From the NCBI GenBank assembly GCA_963798275.1, contig CAWCTB010000033.1:3444-67443 (forward strand): a stretch of DNA of 64,000 bases. The letters are read 5' to 3'. Shown piece by piece: positions 45,916 to 55,704 of this stretch. A program made the translations under genes and the position numbers. The first letter of the stretch is position 1, and every line of letters begins with the position of its first letter. Origin of the DNA: CAWCTB01 sp963798275. Lineage in GTDB: Bacteria; Acidobacteriota; Terriglobia; Terriglobales; Acidobacteriaceae. The notes beneath the pieces were generated by a model. The model worked only from the letters and a program-made list of their open reading frames with translations, was not told the DNA's origin and did no database searches.

Positions 45916-47150
45916 AGGTTCTGGTCGTTCATAACCGGTATCAGCAGCCCGGCGGCGAGGATGCGGTGGTTCGCGCCGAGGTGCGGCTGTTGCGCGAAAC
46001 GGGCCATCGCGTGGTGCAGTATGCGCGGCACAATCGAGAGATTGGTTCGTTCGGCGGCTGGCGCAAAGCGTCGCTGCTGTTGACCACCACCTGGGATGGC
46101 GAATCGTACCGCGAGATCAGCCGGGTGATCGAAGAGGTGCGGCCCGATGTGGCGCACTTTCACAATGTCGTCCCGCTGGTCAGCCCGTCGGCGTACTACG
46201 CGTGCAAGCGAGCCGGCGTGGTGGTGGTGCAAACCCTGCACAACTATCGGATGTCGTGTCCGGCGGGCACCTGTTTCCACAATGACAGGCGGTGCAACGC
46301 GTGCCGGCGAGGACTAATGGCGGCGGTCTTGAGCGGCTGCTATCAGGACTCGCGAATCCACACCGTAGCGCTCGCGATGATGTTGCAGCTCCATCGGGCG
46401 GCCGGGACCTGGACGCGAATGGTGGACGCCTACATTGTGCCGAGCCGGTTCTCGCGCGACTTTGCGATCGACTCGGGACTGCCGGCCCAGAAGCTGCACG
46501 TTAAGCCGCATTTTCTGGCCGACGATCCTGGACCACGGCAGGGTGAGGGCGAGTATGGGTTGTTCGCCGGAAGGCTTAGCGCGGAGAAAGGGATACTTCC
46601 GTTGCTGCGAGCGTGGCGCAAACTGCCGCATATTCCGCTGGTAATTGTGGGCGATGGCCCACTCGATGCGCAGGCCAGAGAGCTGGCCGAGAAGTCGGGC
46701 GCGAAACACATTCGATTCACCGGCCAGGTGACGGCGCAGCAGACGCTGGCACACATGCGCAAAGCGAGGTTCCTGGTGTTTCCCAGCCAGTGCTACGAGA
46801 CGTTCGGCATGGCGCTGCTGGAAGCGGGGGCTTGCGGAGTACCCGCTATCGCGTCGCGAATCGGAGCGATTCCGGAGCTGGTCGCGCCGGGCGAAACCGG
46901 CCTGCTGTTCGATCCCGGCTCCGAAGACGAACTGGCAGCGCAGGTTGGCTGGGCTTGGTCGCATCCGCGCGAGATGAAACAAATGGGGGTGGCGGCGCGC
47001 CAGAACTTCCTGCAGCGGTACACGCCGGAGCGAAACTACAACCGGCTGATCGACATCTACGGCGCGGCCATCGCGCAAGCCTCCCAGTGGCACCTTCCAA
47101 GCACCCTCTCGACCATTTCACATTCCGTCATCAGGGGAGCACCGTCATGA
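45903..47150 (+). CDS. Glycosyltransferase family 4
   Basis: GT-B transferase, intact. LKVLVVHNRYQQPGGEDAVV starts the acceptor domain, a Cys-rich loop follows (SCPAGTCFHNDRRCNACRRG), typical of a subgroup of GT4 proteins, then the donor domain with GLFAGRLSAEKGILPLLRAW, LVIVGDGPLDAQA, FPSQCYETFGMALLEAGACG. GTG at 45903 chosen because homology begins there and it has a GAAGAGGC site; the upstream extension overlaps the previous gene in another frame. 415 residues; ATGA overlap with the epimerase gene. Confidence 0.9.
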   Translation: MPNLKVLVVHNRYQQPGGEDAVVRAEVRLLRETGHRVVQYARHNREIGSFGGWRKASLLLTTTWDGESYREISRVIEEVRPDVAHFHNVVPLVSPSAYYACKRAGVVVVQTLHNYRMSCPAGTCFHNDRRCNACRRGLMAAVLSGCYQDSRIHTVALAMMLQLHRAAGTWTRMVDAYIVPSRFSRDFAIDSGLPAQKLHVKPHFLADDPGPRQGEGEYGLFAGRLSAEKGILPLLRAWRKLPHIPLVIVGDGPLDAQARELAEKSGAKHIRFTGQVTAQQTLAHMRKARFLVFPSQCYETFGMALLEAGACGVPAIASRIGAIPELVAPGETGLLFDPGSEDELAAQVGWAWSHPREMKQMGVAARQNFLQRYTPERNYNRLIDIYGAAIAQASQWHLPSTLSTISHSVIRGAPS

Positions 47151-48160
47151 AATCGCAAACTCGTGTACTCGTCACCGGGGCCGGAGGATTCATCGGCCAT
47201 CATCTCGTCAAGCGGCTCAAGTCGGAGGGTTATTGGGTGCGCGGCGTCGATATCAAGGAACCGGAGTATGAGCCCAGCGCGGCAGATGAATTCGAGCTGC
47301 TGGACCTGCGCTCCTGGCCGAACGCGCTCCAGGCCACGCGGGCCATCGACCAGGTATACCAACTGGCGGCCGACATGGGCGGCATTGGCTACATCACCGG
47401 GAGCCTGGCCGACATTGCGCGCAACAACATCCTGATCAACGCGCACATGCTGGAGGCCAGCCGCATCAACGGCATCCGGCGCTTCCTGTTTTCGTCGTCG
47501 GCCTGTGTCTATGCCGGGTACAAGCAGAATGAAGCCGATGTAATTCCTCTGCGGGAGGAGGACGCCTACCCGGCCGATCCCGAGGCGGGCTATGGGTGGG
47601 AGAAGCTGTTTACCGAGCAATTGTGCCGGTATTTCTACCAGGACTATCGCATGGAGACGCGCATCGTACGCTTCCACAACGTCTATGGGCCGCTGGGAAC
47701 CTACGAAGGCGGTAAAGAGAAGGCGCCGGCCGCGATTTCGCGCAAGGTAGCGCTCACGCCGGACGGCGGCGACATCGAGATTTGGGGCGACGGCAAACAG
47801 ACGCGCTCGTTCATGTACATCGACGACTGCCTCGAAGGACTGCTGCGGCTGATGGCCAGCGGCTACCGCGAACCGCTGAACCTGGGGACGGAGGAGCTGG
47901 TCACCGTGGATGGACTGGTGAATATGATCTGCGAAATTGCCGGCAAGAGCCTGGTCAAGCATCACGACCTGAGCAAGCCCCAGGGAGTACGGGGGCGGAA
48001 CAGCGACAATTCGCGTCTGCGTTGCGTGTTGGGCTGGGAACCTGCGATTCCGCTGCAGAGCGGGATGCAAGTTACCTACCGCTGGATCGAACAGGAGCTG
48101 TACAAGTCGGGCCGAGTTGTGCCACAGGATGTGCCCGACATGGCGTATGCCCTGGTCTAG
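47147..48160 (+). CDS. NAD-dependent nucleotide-sugar epimerase (GDP-mannose 3,5-epimerase-like)
   Basis: Extended short-chain dehydrogenase fold. TGAGGFIGHHLVKRL binds NAD; QLAADMGGIGYITG, FSSSACVYAGYKQ and AGYGWEKLFTEQL carry the Ser and the Tyr-Lys equivalents (YGWEK), and the DMGG and DPEAGYGWEK pattern is that of GDP-mannose 3,5-epimerase. RSFMYIDDCLEGLLRL is the usual C-terminal motif. 337 residues, intact. Start ATGA overlaps the GT4 stop. Suggests that the polymer contains GDP-L-galactose-type or a related rare hexose, but related epimerases use other donors. Confidence 0.85.
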   Translation: MKSQTRVLVTGAGGFIGHHLVKRLKSEGYWVRGVDIKEPEYEPSAADEFELLDLRSWPNALQATRAIDQVYQLAADMGGIGYITGSLADIARNNILINAHMLEASRINGIRRFLFSSSACVYAGYKQNEADVIPLREEDAYPADPEAGYGWEKLFTEQLCRYFYQDYRMETRIVRFHNVYGPLGTYEGGKEKAPAAISRKVALTPDGGDIEIWGDGKQTRSFMYIDDCLEGLLRLMASGYREPLNLGTEELVTVDGLVNMICEIAGKSLVKHHDLSKPQGVRGRNSDNSRLRCVLGWEPAIPLQSGMQVTYRWIEQELYKSGRVVPQDVPDMAYALV

Positions 48161-48167
48161 GGCGGCG

Positions 48168-48932
48168 ATGCCCGCCAAGGCGAACGTACTCGGGGTAGGA
48201 GTACATGCCACGCGCTTGCAGGAGGCGGTTCATCTCTCCGACCGTCTCCTGCAAAGCGGAGGCAAGGGCTACGTTTGCTTGACCGGGGTACACGGCGTGA
48301 TGGAGGCGCGGCGCAATGCGGGGACGCGAGCGATTCTGAATCGCGCCGCGCTCTGCCTGCCCGATGGCATGCCCATGGTGTGGGTGGGGAGACTTCAGGG
48401 GCTCAGCAGCATGATGCGGGTGTACGGGCCGGATTACATGATGGAAGTGTGCAGAATGTCCGTCGCCCGTGGGTACAGACACTTTCTGTTCGGCGGGGAC
48501 CCGGGTGCTGCGTCGAAGTTGCAAACCAGGCTGGAGGAACTGGCTCCGGGAATTCGGATTGTTGGGACGTACACGCCGCCGTATCGCGATCTGAATGAGC
48601 GAGAGGAGGAAGAGCTGCGGGCGATGATTCAGGCGGCGAAGCCTGACATCTTGTGGGTTGGGCTCAGTACACCCAAGCAGGAACGGTTCATGGCCAGCCA
48701 CATCGAAACGCTCGAGGTGCGGCTGATGGCAGGGGTAGGAGCGGCGTTTGATATCCACGCCGGGATCAAACCGGATTCGCCGCAGTGGATGAAGCGCGCG
48801 GGACTGCAGTGGCTGGATCGGCTGCTGCGGGAGCCAGGGCGGCTGTGGCCACGCTATCTGCGGAACAATCCCGCGTTCCTGTGGCAGATCGGGGCGCAAT
48901 TGCTGGGGCTGCGAAGATTCAGCCTGGAATAG
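48168..48932 (+). CDS. WecG/TagA/CpsF family glycosyltransferase (GT26)
   Basis: 254 residues. Motifs: LTGVHGVMEARRNAGTRA, LPDGMPMVWVGRL (the catalytic PDG(M/I) block), HFLFGGDPGAASKLQTRL, ILWVGLSTPKQERFM and GVGAAFDIHAGIKPDSPQWM. The family moves an N-acetyl-mannosamine-type sugar from UDP onto a lipid-linked acceptor. C-terminal basic/amphipathic tail (RLWPRYLRNNPAF) suits peripheral membrane binding. ATG at 48168 is chosen at homology start, seven bases past the epimerase stop. Last gene of the operon; no clear terminator follows. Confidence 0.9.
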   Translation: MPAKANVLGVGVHATRLQEAVHLSDRLLQSGGKGYVCLTGVHGVMEARRNAGTRAILNRAALCLPDGMPMVWVGRLQGLSSMMRVYGPDYMMEVCRMSVARGYRHFLFGGDPGAASKLQTRLEELAPGIRIVGTYTPPYRDLNEREEEELRAMIQAAKPDILWVGLSTPKQERFMASHIETLEVRLMAGVGAAFDIHAGIKPDSPQWMKRAGLQWLDRLLREPGRLWPRYLRNNPAFLWQIGAQLLGLRRFSLE

Positions 48933-49354
48933 GCAGGCGAGATCGCGCCGGGGGATAGATCGATCCGAGCAGGTCGCTCGCAGGTTGATGCCTGCGGGGA
49001 CAACAAAGAAAGGAGGGTTGACGGCGCCGGCGCGGCAAATCAGGGAATAGGGTGGGCGCGACCAAAAGGTGGCGCCGACTGAAGCCCGCTTAGTTCAAGT
49101 AAGGAGCGATGACGCCCTAAAAGGTCGCCTCTTCCGTTCGGCGGAACGTTATGGAAATTCTTTGCCTGATCTAAACAGGCTGCGGAAAAGCAGGTGCACA
49201 CGGACTAATCGGTGGTGTGCAGTTTCAACTGCACCACTACCAAGCAGAGAACGGCACAACGCAGTGTGCCGCGGTCGTAAAGCCGCGACCTTCACAGGGC
49301 TTAGCGAAAGCTCTTTTTCCCCCAGCTTGTAAGGTGTGCACCGCTTCACTGCCG
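48933..49354. other. Intergenic region between convergent genes
   Basis: Contains decayed pieces of the palindrome family: aaacaggctgcggaaaag (about 49171-49190, also found at 42177-42195) and a GGTCG/CGACC dyad around a TAAAGCCG core at about 49266-49290. No gene and no clear terminator seen. Confidence 0.5.
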
Positions 49355-51028
49355 TCACGGGATACGGTAGAGCCACATTGATCCGTCGATGATCTGGGCG
49401 GGCGGGTAGGGCCACAGCCAGCGATAGCCGCTGCTGTCTTCCAGCACCTGTCCGGAGAGGCAGCTAGCGCCGACAATTAAGGTTCCAGCAGCGCGCTGGT
49501 TGGGCGCGAGGGGCGGAGCCTGCACTCCGTAGAGGCTGGGGTCGACGGAGCCGAAGTAGGCTAGGCGCACCTGCTCGCCCGGATGGTCGCGCTCGTAGTT
49601 ACGGACGGCTATGAGGCCCTGTCCCCAGTCGAGATTGCTGTCAGTCAGCAAATGCCAGCGATTGGTTGGAGCCACCAAGGGCGTGAAATAGGCGAGGTAG
49701 TCGGGCGCAGAACGGAGGCCATCGGCGGCGTTCAGGGCGAGGGCGATAAACAGGACCGCGACGGCGGCGCGAGATTTGCGGGCATACTGCCAGATTCCGC
49801 CCGCGAGCAACAGCGCAAACGGATACAGGGGCAGGATGTGGCGTTCGCCAATGTCGTACCTGGACTGCACCGCGAAGGCGAGATACACCAGCGCAAACAA
49901 GGACATCACGGCCAAGTCGCCGGGGGATTTGCCGGCACCGCGAAAGGCAAACCCAATGCCAAGCAATAGCAGCGCGAGCAGGACGGGCGGCCATTTCAGC
50001 GCGATAGCGACCGGGTAGTAGAGCCGGATGCCTCCCTTGGGATAGATCTGGCCAAGGAACCACGCGGGGCGGCCGCGCCGGTTGCTCATCGCCACTTCGC
50101 GCAGGCCTTCGAAGAACTCGCCCGCAGGAACAATTGCATTCAATCGCTCATGGGACTTGGTGGCCCATACCTTCTCGGCGCGGTTGGGATAGGTCGCGCT
50201 GACCTGTCCGTCGCCAATGCGCAGGCGTGAGACGTGGAAGAAGTATCCCGCCCAAACCGTGAGCAGCATGACCGCGAGCGCAGCCAGCATTGGCGCCCAG
50301 CGCCATTGCGAAGGGCGGGCGACACCGGAGCCGGGCTTCAGGACCAGCATCAGTCCCAGCGCCAACAATACGAGCGGCGGGGCGTAGAACTTCGCCAGCA
50401 TCAGCCCGCCGAGGGTGAGGCCGAGCAGGATGGTTTGCCTCGGGGAGGGGTCGTGTCTCCAGCGCACTAGTTGCAACGCAACCAGGAAGATGAACAGGGT
50501 GCCGACGCCGTCGGTAGTGGCGACGGAGAAATTGGCGATCAGCGAGGGAGTGAAGGCGTAGAGCGCGAGCGTCACATTCGCCGCGCCGCCGGAGAAGATG
50601 CGCCGGGTGGCGAACCATAGGGCGAGCCCGAGGGCGATGCCCAGCAATGTGTTCATGGGGCGGACACGGCGGGCGATCCATTCCGGCCCGGGCTGCATGC
50701 CGGTCACGCGAAAGCCGGTGGGCAACTGTTGCCAGACGAAGTTGGTTTGCGTGCGTACGAGCGGCAAAGTGACCCACAAACGGCCTAACGGCGGGTGATC
50801 GTTCCAATGCTCGAAGCGCCCCTGCTGCCAGGCTTCGACGCCGGCGATAATGTGCGCCGGCTCGTCATAGGTGAGCGATTGCGTGGCAATGAACCAGAGC
50901 GATTGGGCGGCGAAGAGAGCGAGTAGCAGTGCAGGAATCCAGCGGGAGCAACGCCCGTTGCTCGACGCAGCTTCGGTCGCGGTGGGATGGCGCGGGCTCG
51001 CGTGCGGTGTTTGCAAGGGTGCCCTCAC
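49355..51028 (-). CDS. GT-C membrane glycosyltransferase (PMT/ArnT-like)
   Basis: 557 residues with about 11 predicted transmembrane helices. The first external loop has SLTYDEPAHIIAGVEAWQQG, the Asp-Glu motif that binds the lipid-phosphate sugar donor in GT-C enzymes, and HWNDHPPLGRL follows, as in the dolichyl-phosphate-mannose-protein mannosyltransferase type. C-terminal soluble domain of about 130 residues (NLDWGQGLIAVRNYERDHPG). It moves a sugar from polyprenyl phosphate to a protein or glycan outside the membrane. Convergent with the exopolysaccharide operon, so it is not part of it. Start is the ATG at 51028. Confidence 0.85.
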   Translation of the reverse strand: MRAPLQTPHASPRHPTATEAASSNGRCSRWIPALLLALFAAQSLWFIATQSLTYDEPAHIIAGVEAWQQGRFEHWNDHPPLGRLWVTLPLVRTQTNFVWQQLPTGFRVTGMQPGPEWIARRVRPMNTLLGIALGLALWFATRRIFSGGAANVTLALYAFTPSLIANFSVATTDGVGTLFIFLVALQLVRWRHDPSPRQTILLGLTLGGLMLAKFYAPPLVLLALGLMLVLKPGSGVARPSQWRWAPMLAALAVMLLTVWAGYFFHVSRLRIGDGQVSATYPNRAEKVWATKSHERLNAIVPAGEFFEGLREVAMSNRRGRPAWFLGQIYPKGGIRLYYPVAIALKWPPVLLALLLLGIGFAFRGAGKSPGDLAVMSLFALVYLAFAVQSRYDIGERHILPLYPFALLLAGGIWQYARKSRAAVAVLFIALALNAADGLRSAPDYLAYFTPLVAPTNRWHLLTDSNLDWGQGLIAVRNYERDHPGEQVRLAYFGSVDPSLYGVQAPPLAPNQRAAGTLIVGASCLSGQVLEDSSGYRWLWPYPPAQIIDGSMWLYRIP

Positions 51029-51106
51029 AATATAGGAGTGCGCGACCGGCGCTCAACTGCGAGGGGGTTCGAGAAGCGCGGTCATCTCGAAACTTGCCGT
51101 GCCCGA

Positions 51107-51709
51107 CTACTGCGGCGTGGCCGGTGACTGGCTCGTCGGCTGGCTGGCGGTGGAGACTTTGTCCTTGAGCCGGTCGATGCCCTGTTGCGCTTTCTCGGCG
51201 TAGGGGCCCTTGGGCAGGATCTTCAGGTACTCGCGATAATTCGACAGGGCCTCCCCGTAATTGGCGGTTTTCTCAAGCGCCTCGGCGAGTTTGTAGGTTG
51301 CCTCGGCGTCACGGGGCTTGTATTCGAGGGCGTCGCGATAGCGGCCGATCGCGCCCACGTAGTTTTCCCGCTTGAAGTAGTAGTCGCCCACCTCGATGTC
51401 CTTCATGGCGCGGTGGGGATCAAACGGGTGGAACTCGGTGTCTCCGCTGTCGAAGTCGAGCTCGGCCTCGGGGTGGCTCTTAGCATCTCCCGACGGAGGC
51501 GACACGTCGATCTGGGTTTCCTTGCTGGAACTCTCGTCCGGCGCGAGCTGGTCGGAACGCGGCGGTTGGGTGCGATTGTCCTTGGGCGGGGGAGCGTTCT
51601 TCTGGATGGGAACGCGCTCGATGGGGCCGTCGTCCTCCTGCGCCAGGCAAACACCGGCAAGGCAGAGACACGCGATCGCAACTAACAGAATACGAAAACG
51701 CACCCTCAT
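51107..51709 (-). CDS. TPR-repeat exported protein
   Basis: 200 residues; signal peptide RFRILLVAIACLCLAGVCLA, low-complexity Pro/Ser/Asp linker (residues 25-85), then tandem tetratricopeptide repeats (DYYFKRENYVGAIGRYRDAL, AEATYKLAEALEKTANYGEA). TPRs bind other proteins; a role in an envelope complex is likely but unspecified. ATG at 51709 preferred to the one at 51742 because it gives a normal signal peptide. 78 bases upstream of it in the transcript order is nothing shared with the GT-C gene, which lies downstream on the same strand. Confidence 0.8.
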   Translation of the reverse strand: MRVRFRILLVAIACLCLAGVCLAQEDDGPIERVPIQKNAPPPKDNRTQPPRSDQLAPDESSSKETQIDVSPPSGDAKSHPEAELDFDSGDTEFHPFDPHRAMKDIEVGDYYFKRENYVGAIGRYRDALEYKPRDAEATYKLAEALEKTANYGEALSNYREYLKILPKGPYAEKAQQGIDRLKDKVSTASQPTSQSPATPQ

Positions 51710-51763
51710 ATTGTAAAGAAACACCGGGGCGGAGGGGAACACTCGGGAAGGGAGGCGATCGGG

Positions 51764-52645
51764 TCAACTCTCAGCCTTACCGCCCCTGCCCAGCAATTCT
51801 CGAACTGCCTTCTGGCATGCACTCTCGTCTTTGACAGCCGAGTAGCGGTCGATGGGTTGGCTGTTATCCCCTTTAACCTGGCTCCTCAGCTCATTGGAAG
51901 CAGCGTCCAGAGGCTGTCGAAAATATTCTGTGTAGCCCAGTCCATGTGACAGCAAGTCGTGGAGAGCGGGAAAGTTCTTCTTAGAGGCAATCGACTGCCA
52001 GGCTTCGGACTTCCAGGTTTCATCGCTCCAGGGGTCGTCCCCGACCCTTTGGTTGAGCATGCTTTCCGCGATCGCTTTATAACGCACCTCATCTACCCGC
52101 TGCTTCCTCGATACTTGCAAGTAATTCTGACGGTATTCCTCTCCAAGAACGCTCTGGTACGCCAACATGCAGGTAATGCATCCCTGCAATCCGTCGGTTG
52201 ATGTTCCGAAATCAACCGTGCCACTCTCGAGTGCTCGCTTTACGTTCGATAAGCGCACGCGAGAGCTGATCATGCGCCTAATCTCCTCTCCATAGGTCTT
52301 GGCAGACCGGTGGGCGTCGATTAACAGACGCGATGTTTCTGTGGCGTTATAAACGGCCTTGAGATCCAGCAGGACGTGCTGTTTGAAAATCCGCTGCCGG
52401 GCCTTCTCCTTGCGCTCATCACGAGCGAGTTCTACGAGACCCTTGACAATGGTGCCAGCCGAGGCCGCCACAAAAATTGTCAGGCAGGCCTTTGCAATAT
52501 CCAGTTTCAGCTCGGCCTGTTTCTCTTCCACCACTCCTTGATACAAGTACACAAAGATGCCAAGGGCGACGAGGGCTACAAGGCACAACAGGCCGTACGC
52601 CTGCCAACTCCGCAAGGACCTCGACTTGGCCTGGTTGCCTGGCAT
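51764..52645 (-). CDS. Unknown protein with two N-terminal membrane helices
   Basis: 293 residues. Helices at about 17-36 (YGLLCLVALVALGIFVYLYQ) and 51-68 (CLTIFVAASAGTIVKGLVEL) place the rest, a mostly helical charged domain (RKEKARQRIFKQHVLLDLKA), in the cytoplasm. Two Cys lie close together in GCITCML. I do not recognise the family. It is 55 bases upstream of the TPR gene on the same strand. Base composition is somewhat lower in GC than its neighbours. Confidence 0.6.
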   Translation of the reverse strand: MPGNQAKSRSLRSWQAYGLLCLVALVALGIFVYLYQGVVEEKQAELKLDIAKACLTIFVAASAGTIVKGLVELARDERKEKARQRIFKQHVLLDLKAVYNATETSRLLIDAHRSAKTYGEEIRRMISSRVRLSNVKRALESGTVDFGTSTDGLQGCITCMLAYQSVLGEEYRQNYLQVSRKQRVDEVRYKAIAESMLNQRVGDDPWSDETWKSEAWQSIASKKNFPALHDLLSHGLGYTEYFRQPLDAASNELRSQVKGDNSQPIDRYSAVKDESACQKAVRELLGRGGKAES

Positions 52646-52920
52646 AGCGCGCCGATTATACGACCGATCACGACGCCGTGGAGCGCGGTCGCAACGGTTT
52701 CAGCGGTCATTGCGCCAGGGACGCTTTGTGAGATACCACCCCTTTGCGGGGGTTTGTTGGCCCCAGCGGCCTCCCCGCGGGGGTATTGGCCGTTGCGGAG
52801 ACTTGACCAAATGTGTCCCGCGCAGGTGTGTTGTTGGCCTGGCTCGAAGTCGACGCCAAGCTTGTGAGTTGTGGAGCAGCGCGTGACCTGGCTGAGGGGA
52901 TACGCTTGCTTTCGACGGGG

Positions 52921-55431
52921 CTATTTGGATTCCATAAAATGGACTCGCATTCCGCCGCCGGTGCTTTCGATGGGCCCGACTATCCGGAAACGTGTGACGA
53001 ACAGCTTGAGTTGAGCATGTTCCTGGAAGAGTTTGCCAAGGCCGTCCTCGCCAATTCCCATCAGGGCGACCCCGCCGTCCGACATGTAGGTAACGCCCAA
53101 CGGCTGCAATGTACTGTTCAGCGATGCCGCCCCGGCTGACCCCGTTGCCAAGAATTGCCTTAGCGCCATCGTTTGCGCCGAAAACTCCCCCACTGCCAAC
53201 TGAGTGTTTAGATCCGTGATCTCGGCAAGGCTACGGATGGGGTGTTCCTTCGAGGTGAAGAATACGTAATCTGTTCCCATGGAATTTATGAAGCGCAAGG
53301 TTTTTGCATCCGCCAGCACGATGCCAGCCTTAGCCAATACGTCCGCCGCTGCCTCTCTGACGTGAGCATCCGGGTCCTTGAGAGCCAGTACCAGGGATTC
53401 GAAGGCTGGCGTTCCGATTGCGATTAATACTGCGCTGACGCGCTCCCGTACCTGAGGGTTGGTGTCCTTCAGTGCAGCGATGAGTTGTTCGATGGCCGGT
53501 GTTCCCATCGTGCCCAGCAGGCTGCCCGCGCGCTGTTGCAGACGCGGATCATCGCTGTTGAGGGCGGCGATGAGGGGCTGGATTGCCGGCGTTCCGATTG
53601 TGGCTAAGGCCGCGGACGCCTGCTGTTGAACCTGAGGATTATCGCCCTTCAGTGCGGCGATCAGAGGCTCGACCGCACGCGGGTCTTTCATTCCGGCTAG
53701 CGCCAAAGCCGCATTGGTTCGGACTGTAGAGTCCGTGTCCTTGAGAGCGATGGCCAGCGGTTCGGTCGAGCGCGGGTCTTTAATTTGGACCAGCGCGGAA
53801 GCCGCATTCGCCCGCACTCCGGCATCGGTGTCCTTGAGGGCGACGATGAGGGGCTCGACCGAGCGCGGGTCTTTGAAATTCTCCAAGGCCCCGGCGGCGT
53901 TGTATCGAACCTTAGCGTCCTTGTCCTGCAGTGCGATGATCAGCGGCTCAGCCGCCCGCGGGTCTTTGATCCAGCCCAACGCCCAAGCCGCATTCGTGCG
54001 AACGCCGGCGTCCGGATCTTTGAGTGCGGCGATGACGGGTTCGACGGCGCTTGGGTTCCCGACGTTGCCCAACGCCCAAACCGCGTTCTCCCGGACGAGA
54101 GGGTTGGGGTCCCTGAGGGCGGCGACGAGAGGTTCGACCGCTGGCGTTCCGATCGCGCCCAACCCGCGAGTTGCATAGCTTCGAACGCCAGCATCGCTGT
54201 CACCTAACGCTGCAATGAGGGGGGCGACGGCGCGGGGGTTTTTCATTGCGGCCAACGAGGCGGCAGCCCATTGCCGATCCTTGACATTGGTATTTTTCAA
54301 GGTGGCGCCGAGCGGCGCGATGGCAGGCGTTCCGATTTGTATCAACGATCCGGCGGCATAATTCCGGACGTTATCGTCGCCGCTCATCAGGGCGGCGATG
54401 AGCGGCTCGACGGCAGGAGTTCCGATACTGATCAAGGCCCCGGCAGCACGCTTGCGCACGTCACCGTCGGTGTCCTTAAACGCGACGATCAGCGGCCCCA
54501 CGGCGCGCGGGTCTTTCATCTGGCCCAACGCCCAGGCCGCATTCCCCCGAACGTGGGGATCTGTATCCTGGAGTGCGGCGATCAGCGGCTCGACCGCGCG
54601 GGGATCTTTGATTTCGCCTAAGACAGCGGCCGCGATCTGTCTAACCTTCGAATCCGATCCCTGCAGGGCGGCGATGAGCGGCACAACCGCACGCGGATCC
54701 GCAATTTGGCCCAGATCGTAGGCCGCAATCTGTCTGACCTTCGAATCCGATCCCTGCAGAGCGGCGATCAGCGGCTCGACCGCCCACGGGCCTTTGATTT
54801 GTTGCAACGCTTTGGCAGCGCTGTCGCGCACATCCTTTAAATCCATTCCAGACGTATTCTTCGCGTTTAGAGCAACCATGAGAGGCTCGACTACGCGAGG
54901 ATCATTGATTTGCCCTAAAGCCGATGCTGCTCTCTGCCTGAGTTGAACACCTTCCTGTTCGTCCTGCAGAACCGCGATCAAGGGCTCGACCGCGCGCGCA
55001 TCCTTGATTTGTCCCAAAGCCGACGCTGTACTGACGCGGACGTCATATACGGTGGTGGACCCATAATAATGTTGTTGACGAGCCGATTCATGCTTCACGA
55101 GAACAGCGATCAAGGGCTCGACCGCGCGCGCATCCCCGATTTGGCCCAAGGCCGTGGCGGCGTCCACACGGATTGCAGAATCCCTGTCCTTCCGCAGGAC
55201 CTCGATCAGGGGTTCCACCGCGCGCGGATCTTTGGATTGTCCTAATGCGGATATCGCGCTCCGACGGGTGGCGTAGTCCTTGTTGCTCAGTTGGCTGATC
55301 CAGAGGCTGACCTGATCCGTTTGCCCGAAGCCAGCGGGCACAACCCCGAGCAGGCAGGAACACACCAATATGACCTCGGCGGCATAGCGAGGTCGCACCC
55401 GGCAGAAGCGGCGGACCATCAACGGAATCAT
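52921..55431 (-). CDS. Large exported HEAT-repeat protein
   Basis: 836 residues. Signal peptide (VILVCSCLLGVVPAGFG), then about twenty PBS-lyase-type HEAT repeats of 31 residues, each of the form DPRAVEPLIAALKDTD plus a short helix (VRNNAAWALG-type). Several repeats are nearly identical, also at the DNA level. After residue 700 comes a distinct C-terminal domain of about 130 residues without repeats (LRFINSMGTDYVFFTSKEHP, then GVTYMSDGGVALMGIGEDG). Such superhelical repeats usually serve as protein-binding scaffolds. An ATG at 55419 is an alternative start. No partner gene adjoins it. Confidence 0.85.
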   Translation of the reverse strand: MIPLMVRRFCRVRPRYAAEVILVCSCLLGVVPAGFGQTDQVSLWISQLSNKDYATRRSAISALGQSKDPRAVEPLIEVLRKDRDSAIRVDAATALGQIGDARAVEPLIAVLVKHESARQQHYYGSTTVYDVRVSTASALGQIKDARAVEPLIAVLQDEQEGVQLRQRAASALGQINDPRVVEPLMVALNAKNTSGMDLKDVRDSAAKALQQIKGPWAVEPLIAALQGSDSKVRQIAAYDLGQIADPRAVVPLIAALQGSDSKVRQIAAAVLGEIKDPRAVEPLIAALQDTDPHVRGNAAWALGQMKDPRAVGPLIVAFKDTDGDVRKRAAGALISIGTPAVEPLIAALMSGDDNVRNYAAGSLIQIGTPAIAPLGATLKNTNVKDRQWAAASLAAMKNPRAVAPLIAALGDSDAGVRSYATRGLGAIGTPAVEPLVAALRDPNPLVRENAVWALGNVGNPSAVEPVIAALKDPDAGVRTNAAWALGWIKDPRAAEPLIIALQDKDAKVRYNAAGALENFKDPRSVEPLIVALKDTDAGVRANAASALVQIKDPRSTEPLAIALKDTDSTVRTNAALALAGMKDPRAVEPLIAALKGDNPQVQQQASAALATIGTPAIQPLIAALNSDDPRLQQRAGSLLGTMGTPAIEQLIAALKDTNPQVRERVSAVLIAIGTPAFESLVLALKDPDAHVREAAADVLAKAGIVLADAKTLRFINSMGTDYVFFTSKEHPIRSLAEITDLNTQLAVGEFSAQTMALRQFLATGSAGAASLNSTLQPLGVTYMSDGGVALMGIGEDGLGKLFQEHAQLKLFVTRFRIVGPIESTGGGMRVHFMESK

Positions 55432-55704
55432 GAGATCTCTCCGCCGAAGGCTGGAAGTGGAACCTTATCAGATATCTGCCGAATCTGTCCTAAAATCTCG
55501 CGATGGGACAGCCATGCCGTCTTACTGGGATCCATCTTTTGACATCTGCGGACTGGTGAACAGCCAGAGCTACGAGCCGGAAGGCTTTCTGGAACTGAGA
55601 TACTCAAGAACCCGCCGATAAGCCGGGCCGCTGGAGAAATTAGTGTTGCACAGAGGACCCCTTGCGAGACACCACATCGCCTCGGGGCCTGTGGGAGGAA
55701 GCTC

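Noticed and set aside
52921..55431. CRISPR-like array from the regular 93-bp repeats
   Set aside because: Repeats are coding HEAT units in one open frame with no spacer structure; no cas genes.
55430..55621. Small plus-strand frame upstream of the ADOP operon
   Set aside because: Overlaps the start of the HEAT gene on the other strand, lacks a ribosome site and resembles no family.
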